39,007 nt of DNA from Methylotenera sp. Its GTDB lineage: Bacteria; Pseudomonadota; Gammaproteobacteria; Burkholderiales; Methylophilaceae. Both the position numbers and the translations under genes were made by a program. Under the pieces are notes generated by a model. That model worked only from the letters and a program-made list of their open reading frames with translations. It did no database searches and was not told the DNA's origin. Location of the stretch: NCBI GenBank assembly GCA_013140755.1, contig JABFSF010000148.1, positions 1-39,007 of the forward strand, read 5' to 3'. Position 1 is the stretch's first letter. Each line of letters begins with the position of its first letter. Of the stretch, positions 26,541 to 35,327 are shown in pieces.

Positions 26541-27767
26541 TTATTGACGCGCTGCTTTAACTTGTGACGGCTGAACAATATCGCCAATACTGTTACCAAG
26601 CGCATTACGTTCGTAGGTGATGACTGCTGCAATTTCGGTATCATTTAAGGTACCTTTCCACGCAGGCATGACGCGAATACCATTGAGTACGCGATCTAAA
26701 TGACTGTCAGGTAAATACTTGCCATCAGCACCAAAAATCGGACTAGTTGCAATTTTGCTACCCGTCAATGCTGGGAATGCGGGTGGCAAACCTGCACCTG
26801 TGACCTGGTGGCATACGGCACAGTTTTTCTCATATACGGCTTTGCCTTCTGCCATCAAATCTTCTTTCGTCCATTCTTTGTCAGCACCAGCAGAAGCCTT
26901 TGAAATTTCTTCTTTTTTCGCTACAACCCAAGCATTGTATTCTTCTTTAGGTAGTGCATCCACCACAACAGGCATGTAGCCATGACCTTTGCCACATAGC
27001 TCTTTGCATTGACCACGATACGTCCCTGCTTTATCAACCTGCACCCATGTTTCTCGAATAAAACCAGGCACTGCAACCCGCGAAGAACCAAACTGCGGTA
27101 CCCACCAATTGTGTAGAACGTCCGTGGCGGTCATTAAGATGCGAACTTTTTCGCCAACTGGTAATACGAGGCGATTATCAACGTCAAGTAAGTATGGATG
27201 TTTAGGGTCATTTACTGGCTTGACAGTGCCATCCACTTGATCTTGAGGGGTAGATAAATTACTTACAAACTTAATTCCTTTAGCATCTTCTAAGCCAGAG
27301 AGTGAACCTTTGTCGGTATTCCCTAGGTATTCGTACTGCCAACGCCATTGAGAACCTGTGACTTTAACGACCATATCTGATTCATTGCGAGTATCTTCCA
27401 TCATAATGACACTGTGGTAGGCAGGAATTCCCATAATGACGAAATCAATTAAGAGGAGGATTGCAAATGGAATCAATGTCCAAAAAATTTCAACGCTAGT
27501 TGACGGTGCTTTGTCTGTAACAGCTTGGTAACCAGTACTTTTACGGTGCTTGATAATCGAGTAAATCATAATGCCCAACACAACAACAAATATGAGGGCA
27601 ACAATAATCATAAATTTATTATGCACATGCAGTGTGTCTAAAGCCATTGGCGTGACTGGCTCTGGGAAGTTCCAGCTAAAATCAGCAAGGGCTTGCAATG
27701 AGGTGAATGCGAAGAGTAACGCTAGACTAATGTTCAAACCAATTTTTTTGATTGTTTGCTTCAACAT
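26541..27767 (-). CDS. coxB: Cytochrome c oxidase subunit II with fused cytochrome c domain
   Basis: A 408-residue CuA subunit extended by a cytochrome c domain (caa3 type). The signal peptide runs to about residue 28, and two helices lie near 51-72 and 95-115. The CuA site is complete: His219 in VLHNWW, then Cys254, Glu256, Cys258, His262 and Met265 in CKELCGKGHGYM. The C-terminal cytochrome c domain (about 300-395) has the heme motif CAVCHQ at 316-321 and a likely distal Met367 in RVMPAWKG. Electrons can thus enter through a tethered heme. It is preceded by the DUF2244 gene. Confidence 0.96.
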   Translation of the reverse strand: MLKQTIKKIGLNISLALLFAFTSLQALADFSWNFPEPVTPMALDTLHVHNKFMIIVALIFVVVLGIMIYSIIKHRKSTGYQAVTDKAPSTSVEIFWTLIPFAILLLIDFVIMGIPAYHSVIMMEDTRNESDMVVKVTGSQWRWQYEYLGNTDKGSLSGLEDAKGIKFVSNLSTPQDQVDGTVKPVNDPKHPYLLDVDNRLVLPVGEKVRILMTATDVLHNWWVPQFGSSRVAVPGFIRETWVQVDKAGTYRGQCKELCGKGHGYMPVVVDALPKEEYNAWVVAKKEEISKASAGADKEWTKEDLMAEGKAVYEKNCAVCHQVTGAGLPPAFPALTGSKIATSPIFGADGKYLPDSHLDRVLNGIRVMPAWKGTLNDTEIAAVITYERNALGNSIGDIVQPSQVKAARQ

Positions 27768-27800
27768 ACTTCTCCCAAAACTTAAGCGATTTTTAAAGTT

Positions 27801-28265
27801 TTAATCATTATTTTTAATTTGCAGCCTGAGTCGCGTGGCGATATGCAGACGTTGTTCCTCTGATATAAAGCGTTGCCCAAACTCAACTTCTTTTCCATGT
27901 GAGCCAATCATCAGCGCATGGGAACCATCTTGATTACTACGCAAAATTACTTTTGCCCAATAGCGTTGAAAGGTGAATTTTTCAACTTGCTTGTAGCGGT
28001 GTTTCTCGATAATCACATGTTCGCCATTGATGGTAATGCTGTCATGGTCTTCGTAATGCAATATCACCACATGAAATGCCCAAGCAAACGCTAAAATTTC
28101 TAGCCCTGCAAACGGTAAAACAAACCAAGCACCAACAACTGACACTCCCAGTGCAACTGTTAAAGTAATCGCAACAATACTTGCAAACAACCATATAAAG
28201 CCTTTGGGCGATAACGAATTGTTGTTTTTTGCAATTACGACAACATCTTGGTTTAATTCAGACAT
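27801..28265 (-). CDS. DUF2244 family membrane protein, first gene of the cox operon
   Basis: A 154-residue protein with two adjacent helices (about 22-65) and a C-terminal soluble domain containing HYEDHDSITINGEHVIIEK, FQRYWAKVIL and SHGKEVEFGQRF. This is the DUF2244 pattern. Members commonly precede coxB in alpha- and betaproteobacteria, but no function is established. The start is ATG 28265 with AGGT 8 bases upstream; a GTG seven codons earlier is possible. Upstream lies the overlapping RegA/FNR-like operator, so it is the first gene controlled by it. Confidence 0.78.
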   Translation of the reverse strand: MSELNQDVVVIAKNNNSLSPKGFIWLFASIVAITLTVALGVSVVGAWFVLPFAGLEILAFAWAFHVVILHYEDHDSITINGEHVIIEKHRYKQVEKFTFQRYWAKVILRSNQDGSHALMIGSHGKEVEFGQRFISEEQRLHIATRLRLQIKNND

Positions 28266-28302
28266 TGTTTTTACCTGTTTTAGCACTCATTTAGAAGTGC
28301 TT

Positions 28303-28343
28303 ATTTAAACTTATAAAGGTGCGTCAATTTGACGCAGGTCAAA
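28303..28343 (-). promoter_or_regulatory. caa3 operon control region: overlapping RegA-type and FNR-type dyads
   Basis: GCGTCAATTTGACGC (28321-28335) is a perfect 7+1+7 palindrome that fits the RegA/RegR box GNGRCRTTNNGNCGC at 13 of 15 positions. It shares 8 bases with TTTGAC-GCAG-GTCAAA (28328-28343), a perfect dyad of FNR/ANR geometry (TTGAC-N4-GTCAA against consensus TTGAT-N4-ATCAA). A TTAAAT -10-like hexamer lies at 28308-28303. The FNR centre would then be near -40, the class II activation position. Assignments rest on motif resemblance. Confidence 0.55.
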
Positions 28344-28515
28344 AGTAACACAAATAATTGAATGTCTCAAGTGGTTTTGTTACAAAATCTTAACAAATTG
28401 TCTTGACTTTGAAACAATTTATGAATGCTGAGGGGTTGAATTTTTGCGCGAACGCATGTTCAGTGGCATTTTTAGGTAATAGGCGTTCTGTGTTGATTTT
28501 TAAAAAGAGCTTGTT

Positions 28516-28662
28516 TTATGGTGATTCGTCGTCTTCTAAAATACGCTTACCTTCATCTTCAATATCTTCAAATTGCCCACGATGAATTGCCCACCAAAGT
28601 CCACCCAGTAAGAAAATTGCCATAATGACTGATAATGGGATAAGTATAAATAAGATGTCCAT
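28516..28662 (-). CDS. ccoS: cbb3 oxidase maturation protein CcoS
   Basis: A 48-residue protein missed by simple length cut-offs. It has one membrane helix, with ILIPLSVIMAIFLLGGLWWA at about 6-25, followed by HRGQFEDIEDEGKRIL. The helix-WW-x2-RGQF-D-E-G-x-RIL pattern is the CcoS signature. It starts 17 bases after ccoI, giving the usual ccoI-ccoS pair. CcoS is needed for incorporation of heme and copper into CcoN. It is not adjacent to ccoNOQP here; the caa3 cluster lies between them. Confidence 0.9.
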   Translation of the reverse strand: MDILFILIPLSVIMAIFLLGGLWWAIHRGQFEDIEDEGKRILEDDESP

Positions 28663-28679
28663 GGGTACTTGTCCTATAT

Positions 28680-31043
28680 TTAAGTGCTAAGTTTATCGTC
28701 AGTTAATTTAGTTAAACGTAAGGCGTTGGCAACAACAATCAAAGAGCTAATCGCCATGCCTAAGCCTGCCAACCAAGCGGATAATATGCCAAAAAATGCA
28801 AGTGGAATGCAAACGAGGTTATAAATCATGGCCCAAGCAATGTTTTGTTTAATGACTTGCATCGTTTTTTTTGCATGTCGAATCAGTTTTGGGATTTGGC
28901 TAATGTCGCCATTGAGAAAGATATAGTCAGCATGTGCAAGTGTGAGTGGTACGCCTTTGCCCATGGCGATTGAGACGTGAGCACTGGCTAAAATAGGCCC
29001 ATCGTTGAGGCCGTCGCCTACCATTAGCACTTTGTGGTGCTGCTGTTTGAGTGCTTTTAATCGTAGCAGTTTATCTTCAGGGCTACAGGAAGATTGAAAT
29101 CGCGTAATCCCTATGGCTTTTGCGGTGTTTTCTACCGCATTAGAATGATCCCCCGAGAGTAGTTCAACATCAATATTTGCTGCATTTAATTGTTGTATTG
29201 CTTGCGCCGCATTTAATTTGATAGCTTCTTGCAGCGTAAAAGTTGCGAGCCAGCCATTGGTATCGGCTAAAAAAACCTGCTGGGTTTTGGCATCAGCGGG
29301 GTTTACACCACAAAACTGGGCTGAGCCAAACTTTAACTCACCATGGAATGCGACCGCTAGGTTTGTGTCGTGCGCGAGCTGAGCACTAAGGCCGGTGCCT
29401 ATTAATTCTTGAATATCGACTAACTCCAACAGGGGTGTGGCCTGTGCTTGGGTGCTATGTGCATGACCTAAGGCACGTGAAATGGGGTGCAGTGAATGTT
29501 GTGCAATGCTTGCTGCGATGGTAAGGGCATCTGCTTCGCTTAAGCCTGCTTTGCATTGGATGGTTTTAATTTGAATATGGTCTTCGGTCAGCGTGCCTGT
29601 TTTATCAAAAATCACGGTATCAATATCGGCAATATTTTCAATTGCTTGTAGGCGTCTAATTAAGATACCGCTTTTCACAAAAGCACTGGCACTGGCCAGC
29701 ATGGCGGCTGGCGTGGCGAGTGAGAGTGCGCATGGGCAAGTCACAATCAATACTGCTGCGGCTGTCATTAACGCTCTACCGCGATCCACATCCCACAATA
29801 AGGCAGCGGCAAGCGCGGCACTGATAATGACAAATAATAAAAATGGCCGTGCAACGCGGTCAGCAAGTTTAGAAAGCCTAGGTTTTTCTATGGCGGCTTG
29901 GTTAATCAGGCTAACAATTTGCCCATATTTAGTAGATGCACCTATGGTTTCAAGTTGAATCAGCACGGGCTGGCGCAGGTTGTAGCTACCCGCAATGACC
30001 GTGTCATTGAGGTTTTTGGCGATTGGGGTAGATTCGCCCGTGAGTAAAGATTCATCTACACTTGTTTGCCCTGAAATCATTTTGCCATCAGCGGGAAAAG
30101 CCTCGCCAATATTGACACGCACCACATCGCCTACTTTAAGATGCGTGTTAAGTACACGTTTAAAGCTACCGTCTGCTTGTTGTTTCTCGGTATTTTCAGG
30201 AATACGATTAACAAGTTCTTCTAATGAACCTAGGGTTTTGCGGTGCAGTTTCACTTCTAATAAACGCGCAGAGAGTAAAAAAAACACAAACATTGTCAGC
30301 GAATCAAAATAAATAATGTTTCCCCACCAGCCGCTAGGGTCAAAGGTCGCGGCAGAGCTGACAATGAAGGTGATGATGATGCCTAAGGCAACAGGTAAAT
30401 CCATACTGATTTGGCGTTGTTTTAGGTCGCGCAATGCATTTTCAAAAAAGCTGCTACTTGAAAATAATAATACTGGCAAGGTGAGTAGCCATGATGCCCA
30501 GTTGAGTAAGTGCAAAATGTCAGGACTAATGTCGCCTTGCTTGGTAAAGTACGTTGGGCTGGCGTACATCATCACTTGCATCATACAAAAGCCCGCCACC
30601 ATCCAGCGCCAAAGGGCGATACGCTGTTTTTTGCGTGATTCAATATCGCTCAATAATTGGGTAGCAGGGCTGGCACTATAACCCAAAGCCTGAACAGTGC
30701 TGAGAATTTTAGAGGGTACTGTTAAAGCGGGGGACCATACCACCACCGCACGTTTTTTAGACATGCTCACACGTGCACTCACAATACCAGGTGAGGCTTG
30801 TAAACCTTGTTCAATAATGCCTGAGCAGGCCGCGCACCGCAGACCATCTAATAGTAAGTCTGATTGAACGAGGGGCGCAGTAGCATCGTTGCCAAAAGGC
30901 TGGCTAAAGGCTTGCCATTGATCTTCGGTATCAAGAATCGTCCAAGCGGCGTTGGGTGTTGCTTGTTCTGTGGTCAAGTCATTGGGTAGCACAATATGCT
31001 CCGTGCGTAGTGTAAAAAGCGACTTTTGATAAGAATCTATCAC
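28680..31043 (-). CDS. ccoI: Copper-exporting P-type ATPase CcoI (FixI), cbb3 assembly
   Basis: A 787-residue CPx-type P1B ATPase that moves Cu(I) across the inner membrane for cbb3 maturation. An N-terminal metal-binding domain has GLRCAACSG (Cys70, Cys73). Eight membrane segments follow. The actuator motif is SLLTGES, the metal-transport motif is VTCPCALSLATPAAM, the phosphorylation site is DKTGTLTED, SLHPISRAL is the HP motif, and the hinge is MVGDGLNDGPILASA. The extra N-terminal region before the HMA domain is usual for CcoI/FixI. It is divergent from clpB. Confidence 0.93.
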   Translation of the reverse strand: MIDSYQKSLFTLRTEHIVLPNDLTTEQATPNAAWTILDTEDQWQAFSQPFGNDATAPLVQSDLLLDGLRCAACSGIIEQGLQASPGIVSARVSMSKKRAVVVWSPALTVPSKILSTVQALGYSASPATQLLSDIESRKKQRIALWRWMVAGFCMMQVMMYASPTYFTKQGDISPDILHLLNWASWLLTLPVLLFSSSSFFENALRDLKQRQISMDLPVALGIIITFIVSSAATFDPSGWWGNIIYFDSLTMFVFFLLSARLLEVKLHRKTLGSLEELVNRIPENTEKQQADGSFKRVLNTHLKVGDVVRVNIGEAFPADGKMISGQTSVDESLLTGESTPIAKNLNDTVIAGSYNLRQPVLIQLETIGASTKYGQIVSLINQAAIEKPRLSKLADRVARPFLLFVIISAALAAALLWDVDRGRALMTAAAVLIVTCPCALSLATPAAMLASASAFVKSGILIRRLQAIENIADIDTVIFDKTGTLTEDHIQIKTIQCKAGLSEADALTIAASIAQHSLHPISRALGHAHSTQAQATPLLELVDIQELIGTGLSAQLAHDTNLAVAFHGELKFGSAQFCGVNPADAKTQQVFLADTNGWLATFTLQEAIKLNAAQAIQQLNAANIDVELLSGDHSNAVENTAKAIGITRFQSSCSPEDKLLRLKALKQQHHKVLMVGDGLNDGPILASAHVSIAMGKGVPLTLAHADYIFLNGDISQIPKLIRHAKKTMQVIKQNIAWAMIYNLVCIPLAFFGILSAWLAGLGMAISSLIVVANALRLTKLTDDKLST

Positions 31044-31068
31044 GCTTGATTGATATGTGCATTATATA

Positions 31069-31097
31069 TTGAAAAGTGATGCATTATCCCCATATTA
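31069..31097 (+). promoter_or_regulatory. Heat-shock (sigma32-type) promoter of clpB
   Basis: ATTGAAA (TTGAAA at 31069-31074) and CCCCATATTA (CCCCAT at 31088-31093) are spaced by 13 bases. This closely follows the sigma32 consensus CTTGAAA-N13/14-CCCCATnT. It lies about 40 bases upstream of the clpB start. The heat-shock role of clpB supports the call. Confidence 0.8.
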
Positions 31098-31132
31098 GAG
31101 TTCAGATACACTTTTAAACATGGGAGTTCAAT

Positions 31133-33718
31133 ATGCGTTTTGATAAATTAACCACCAAGTTTCAGCAAGCCATTAACGATGCACAGAGCCTAGCACTGGG
31201 CGCAGATAATACGGCCATTGAGCCGCAACATTTGTTGTTAGCGTTGTTGCAGCAAGACGATGGCGGTACGGCGTCATTATTAGCACGTGCTGGCGTGCAA
31301 CTTAATCAACTAAAATCAGGGCTTAATGCCGCGATAGCTAGCTTGCCTAAATCACCTGATGCCAGTGGTGAAGTTGCCATTTCGCGTGATTTGAATAATC
31401 TTTTAAATGTAACAGATAAACTCGCGCAAAAGCGCGGTGATGCGTATATTGCGAGTGAGATGTTTTTATTAGCACTCGCTGATGACAAGGGCGAAGCGGC
31501 AAAATTACTTAAGCAACATGGCCTTACTAAAGTGGCGTTAGAAGCTGCTGTGCAAGCAGTGCGCGGTGCGGAAAGTGTAGATAACCAAGAGGCGGAAGGG
31601 CAACGTGAGTCTCTGAAAAAATATACGCTTGATTTAACCGAGCGTGCGCGTTTGGGCAAGCTAGACCCTGTGATTGGTCGTGATGATGAAATCCGCCGCG
31701 CTATCCAAGTGTTGCAACGCCGTACTAAAAATAACCCTGTGTTGATTGGTGAACCTGGTGTGGGTAAAACCGCGATTGTAGAAGGCTTGGCGCAGCGCAT
31801 TGTGAATGGCGAGGTGCCTGATTCGCTCAAAAATAAAAAAGTATTGTCATTGGATATGGCAGCCCTGCTTGCAGGTGCGAAGTATCGTGGTGAGTTTGAA
31901 GAGCGCTTAAAATCGGTGCTTAAAGAATTGGCGCAAGATGAAGGCCAAACCATTCTCTTTATTGATGAAATTCACACCATGGTGGGCGCGGGTAAGGCCG
32001 AAGGCGCAATGGATGCAGGCAATATGCTCAAACCCGCTTTGGCGCGCGGTGAGTTGCACTGTGTGGGCGCGACTACTTTAGATGAATACCGCAAATACAT
32101 TGAAAAAGATGCAGCCCTAGAGCGCCGCTTTCAAAAGGTGTTGGTGGATGAACCCAGCGTAGAAGCCACCATTGCGATTCTACGCGGCTTGCAAGAAAAA
32201 TATGAGCTGCATCATGGGGTGGAAATCACTGACCCAGCGATTGTGGCTGCGGCTGAATTAAGTCACCGCTATATCACCGACCGCTTTTTACCTGATAAAG
32301 CCATTGATTTGATTGATGAAGCGGCAAGCCGCATCAAAATGGAAATTGACAGCAAACCTGAGGTGATGGATAAGTTAGATAGGCGTTTAATTCAGCTCAA
32401 AATTGAGCGTGAAGCGGTGCGCCGTGAAAAAGACGAGGCGAGCCGCAAACGTTTTGATTTGATTGAAGAAGAAATTAGCAAGCTTGGAAAAGAATACGCT
32501 GATTTAGATGAAATTTGGAAGGCGGAAAAAGCCCAAGTGCAAGGTTCTGCGCACATCAAGGAGGCGATTGATAAAATCAAATTCGAGATGGAAGAAGCCA
32601 CGCGCAAAGGGGATTGGCAGAAAGTTTCTGAATTGCAATATGGCAAGTTGCCGCAATTAGAAGCGCAGTTAAAGCAAGCTTCTAGCGTTGAAACAAACGC
32701 AATCCCCAATAAAAATAGAATGTTGCGTACCGAAGTAGGTGCGGACGAAATTGCTGAAGTGGTGAGCCGCGCGACAGGTATTCCTGTCAGCAAAATGATG
32801 ACGGGGGAGCGTGAAAAACTCCTTACCATGGAAGCTAAATTGCATGAGCGCGTAGTAGGGCAAGATGAAGCCGTGCGTTTGGTTTCAGATGCGATTCGTC
32901 GCTCACGCTCAGGTTTGGGTGACCCGAATCGCCCCTACGGTAGCTTCTTGTTTTTGGGGCCTACAGGCGTGGGTAAAACCGAGTTGTGTAAAGCGCTGGC
33001 AGGCTTTTTGTTTGATTCTGAAGACCATTTAATTCGTATTGATATGAGTGAATTTATGGAAAAACACTCTGTGGCGCGGATGATTGGTGCGCCCCCAGGC
33101 TATGTGGGCTATGAAGAAGGTGGCACGCTCACTGAAGCTGTGCGTCGCAAACCATACAGCGTGATTTTGTTGGATGAGGTAGAAAAAGCGCACCCTGATG
33201 TCTTTAATGTGTTGTTGCAAGTGTTGGACGATGGTCGCCTCACCGATGGTCAAGGACGCACAGTAGATTTTAAAAATACCGTGATTATTATGACCTCTAA
33301 CTTAGGTTCGCAAATGATACAAAGCATGGCAGATCAAGATTACCAAGTGGTGAAATTGGCAGTGATGGGCGAAGTGAAAACGCACTTTAGACCAGAGTTC
33401 GTCAATCGTATTGATGAAGTCGTGGTGTTCCACGCCTTGGGTGAGGCTAACATTCAAGCTATTGCTAAAATTCAATTGCAGTACTTGGCTAAACGTTTGA
33501 ATGCGATGGATATGCAGTTAGCGTTAACCGATGCCGCGATTACTGAAATTGCCAATGCAGGTTTTGACCCTGTCTATGGTGCTAGACCCCTTAAACGTGC
33601 AATACAGAGTGAAATTGAAAACCCACTTGCACGTGAAATTTTAGCTGGCAACTTTATGGCGAAAGACACCATCAAAGTGGATGTAAAAGCGGGTAAGATA
33701 GTGTTTGCTAAAAACTAA
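31133..33718 (+). CDS. clpB: ATP-dependent disaggregase ClpB
   Basis: The 861-residue Hsp100 chaperone that, with DnaK, pulls proteins out of aggregates. The N-terminal Clp repeat domain covers about 1-145. NBD1 has Walker A GEPGVGKT, Walker B ILFIDEIH and the pore loop [12 protein letters not shown]. The long coiled-coil middle domain that distinguishes ClpB from ClpA/C covers about 400-525 and is rich in E, K and R. NBD2 has Walker [14 protein letters not shown], Walker [15 protein letters not shown] and the GYVGYEEGG pore loop. The C-terminal [10 protein letters not shown] sensor-2 motif is present. Length is normal. It is preceded by a sigma32-type promoter. Confidence 0.98.
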   Translation: MRFDKLTTKFQQAINDAQSLALGADNTAIEPQHLLLALLQQDDGGTASLLARAGVQLNQLKSGLNAAIASLPKSPDASGEVAISRDLNNLLNVTDKLAQKRGDAYIASEMFLLALADDKGEAAKLLKQHGLTKVALEAAVQAVRGAESVDNQEAEGQRESLKKYTLDLTERARLGKLDPVIGRDDEIRRAIQVLQRRTKNNPVLIGEPGVGKTAIVEGLAQRIVNGEVPDSLKNKKVLSLDMAALLAGAKYRGEFEERLKSVLKELAQDEGQTILFIDEIHTMVGAGKAEGAMDAGNMLKPALARGELHCVGATTLDEYRKYIEKDAALERRFQKVLVDEPSVEATIAILRGLQEKYELHHGVEITDPAIVAAAELSHRYITDRFLPDKAIDLIDEAASRIKMEIDSKPEVMDKLDRRLIQLKIEREAVRREKDEASRKRFDLIEEEISKLGKEYADLDEIWKAEKAQVQGSAHIKEAIDKIKFEMEEATRKGDWQKVSELQYGKLPQLEAQLKQASSVETNAIPNKNRMLRTEVGADEIAEVVSRATGIPVSKMMTGEREKLLTMEAKLHERVVGQDEAVRLVSDAIRRSRSGLGDPNRPYGSFLFLGPTGVGKTELCKALAGFLFDSEDHLIRIDMSEFMEKHSVARMIGAPPGYVGYEEGGTLTEAVRRKPYSVILLDEVEKAHPDVFNVLLQVLDDGRLTDGQGRTVDFKNTVIIMTSNLGSQMIQSMADQDYQVVKLAVMGEVKTHFRPEFVNRIDEVVVFHALGEANIQAIAKIQLQYLAKRLNAMDMQLALTDAAITEIANAGFDPVYGARPLKRAIQSEIENPLAREILAGNFMAKDTIKVDVKAGKIVFAKN

Positions 33719-33735
33719 TACCGAAGCAAGTATTG

Positions 33736-34254
33736 ATGAAAAAGTACTGTTGGATGGCCTTCGTCATTGTGCTCACATCGTGCGCGGGGCAACCCATGCA
33801 TGATGTTAAAATTGACCGACTTACACCAGAGGCATTAGCACAGCTTTCGCCGCCAGCAGTGCCCGCCTTGAGTTTGGATGAACTGGTAAAACTTTCTCAG
33901 CAAGCCGTGCCCGCAGAGGATATGATTGCAAAAATCAAAACTAGCAACTCACAGTATGATTTGACTGCAAGCCAAATAGTAGCACTAAGTAAACAAGGGG
34001 TAGACAGCAAAGTGTTGGATTTTATCCAAACTGCACGTGAAAAAGCGCGTTTGAATAGTATTTCGGATGAAATTAGCAAGCGCGAAAAGCTTCATTTTGA
34101 GGAACAGTCTAAACTTAAGCAGGCGGCCGAGCGTAATCTTCGCTATGACCCACTTTATGATCCGATCCACTCCCCGTTTTATGGCGATGGGGTTAGCCCA
34201 TTTTGGCATCCACAATTTTACTGGCGCAACCATTTATACTATCGCAGAAGGTAG
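33736..34254 (+). CDS. Hypothetical lipoprotein with tandem helical repeats
   Basis: A 172-residue protein with a lipoprotein signal (VIVLTSC, lipidated Cys16). Residues about 46-67 (LSLDELVKLSQQAVPAEDMI) and 76-97 (LTASQIVALSKQGVDSKVLD) are related helical repeats of the form L-[ST]-x-x-[EQ]-[IL]-V-x-L-S-[KQ]-[QG]. A charged helix follows (about 100-132). The C-terminal tail is rich in Tyr, His, Pro and Trp and ends YYRRR. I do not recognise a named family. It begins 17 bases after clpB, so it may be co-transcribed and heat-inducible. The start is ATG 33736; a TTG one codon earlier is possible. Confidence 0.7.
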   Translation: MKKYCWMAFVIVLTSCAGQPMHDVKIDRLTPEALAQLSPPAVPALSLDELVKLSQQAVPAEDMIAKIKTSNSQYDLTASQIVALSKQGVDSKVLDFIQTAREKARLNSISDEISKREKLHFEEQSKLKQAAERNLRYDPLYDPIHSPFYGDGVSPFWHPQFYWRNHLYYRRR

Positions 34255-34360
34255 TGATTTTTATGTTGACTTATAGTTTAATTAGCGTAATTTAGTGAGC
34301 AAGTGGTGAGTTTGTATGTCTAAGGCTTATCCTTAATTTTTTAAAACAATAGGGGGAGAT

Positions 34361-34861
34361 ATGGGATTTTTTTCGAGGTTATTTGGTTGGGACAACAAGC
34401 AAGAAGTGCCTGTACAGACAACAAAAACAGAAGAGGGTATTCCTTATGATGCGGGCTTGGTGTCTAAACTTAAGGCGGATCATCAAGAGTTGCTCGCCAT
34501 GTTTGGGAAAATCTCGCAAGCTGCTGGGGCTGGGCAGTTTGATGCGGTGCCAAAAATGCTTAAGCGTTTTAAACTAGATTTACAAACGCACTTGGTTACT
34601 GAAAATGTTCGGTTTTATGTGTATGTACAGCAACGTCAAGCAGGTGATAGCGGTGCTTCATCGCTAATTGCGGACTTACGAAAAGAAATGAATGGCATTG
34701 CGAGTGCTGCGGTGCATTTTATTGGACAATATGAAAATGCAATATTTACCGAAGACGTGGCAAATCAGTTTAGAAAAGATTTAGCGGGAATTGGCGAAGT
34801 ATTAGTGCAAAGAATCAATACAGAAGAATCGAGTTTATACACACTGTATATGCCAAAATGA
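34361..34861 (+). CDS. Hemerythrin-like (HHE domain) protein
   Basis: A 166-residue soluble protein. The N-terminus MGFFSRLFGW is short and amphipathic. From about residue 30 it forms a four-helix pattern of the hemerythrin/HHE type. Candidate metal ligands are His41 (KADHQELL), His77 with Glu81 (LQTHLVTEN), His119/Glu125 and Glu155/Glu156. Classical hemerythrins use more histidines, so the metal site is reduced or uses carboxylates. A role in oxygen, NO or iron handling is possible but not shown. GGGGGA lies just before the ATG. Confidence 0.7.
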   Translation: MGFFSRLFGWDNKQEVPVQTTKTEEGIPYDAGLVSKLKADHQELLAMFGKISQAAGAGQFDAVPKMLKRFKLDLQTHLVTENVRFYVYVQQRQAGDSGASSLIADLRKEMNGIASAAVHFIGQYENAIFTEDVANQFRKDLAGIGEVLVQRINTEESSLYTLYMPK

Positions 34862-34903
34862 GGTGTGGCTTAAGTTATTTTTATTGAAATTCAAGGTAAT
34901 TTT

Positions 34904-35323
34904 GTGCAACAAAAAACACATCAGTTAGTAGTGTCTACGCGCGGTCGCAAGCTTTACGACATTACACCAGAAATACTCACATGGGTAAAAAATAGCGGTC
35001 TCACCACAGGTTTGCTCACATTGTATATTCAACATACCTCAGCCAGCTTGTTAATCAATGAAAATTATGATGCTGACGTGTTGATCGATATGGAAGCATT
35101 TTTTAATCGTTTAGTGCCAGATGGCGACAAATTGTTTATACATACTGTTGAAGGGCCTGACGACATGCCTGCCCATGTGCGCACTGCATTGACGCAAATG
35201 CACTTATCCATTCCATTCCTGGAGGGACAGCTCGCCTTAGGGCAGTGGCAAGGCGTGTTTTTATATGAGCATCGGCATATTCATAACCAGCGCAGGGTGA
35301 TTTTTCACCTAATCGGCGAGTAG
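34904..35323 (+). CDS. yjbQ: YjbQ/UPF0047 family protein
   Basis: A 139-residue protein of the YjbQ family (secondary thiamine-phosphate synthase activity has been assigned to it). It has the GTG start with AAGG 8 bases upstream. Family motifs are IQHTSASLLINENYDADVL, HTVEGPDDMPAHVRTAL, LGQWQGVFLYEHR and the C-terminal RRVIFHLIGE. The conserved histidines of the predicted metal/phosphate site are in HTSASL, DDMPAH and YEHR. Length is typical. It is closely followed (4 bases) by the HELTH-motif gene. Confidence 0.92.
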   Translation: MQQKTHQLVVSTRGRKLYDITPEILTWVKNSGLTTGLLTLYIQHTSASLLINENYDADVLIDMEAFFNRLVPDGDKLFIHTVEGPDDMPAHVRTALTQMHLSIPFLEGQLALGQWQGVFLYEHRHIHNQRRVIFHLIGE

Positions 35324-35327
35324 CGTT

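Noticed and set aside
28403-28585. Short plus-strand reading frame in the ccoS/DUF2244 interval
   Set aside because: It runs antisense across the ccoS coding region and shows no domain or good ribosome-binding site.
34067-34276. Second plus-strand frame overlapping the end of the repeat lipoprotein
   Set aside because: It is an out-of-frame shadow with no start signal or domain.
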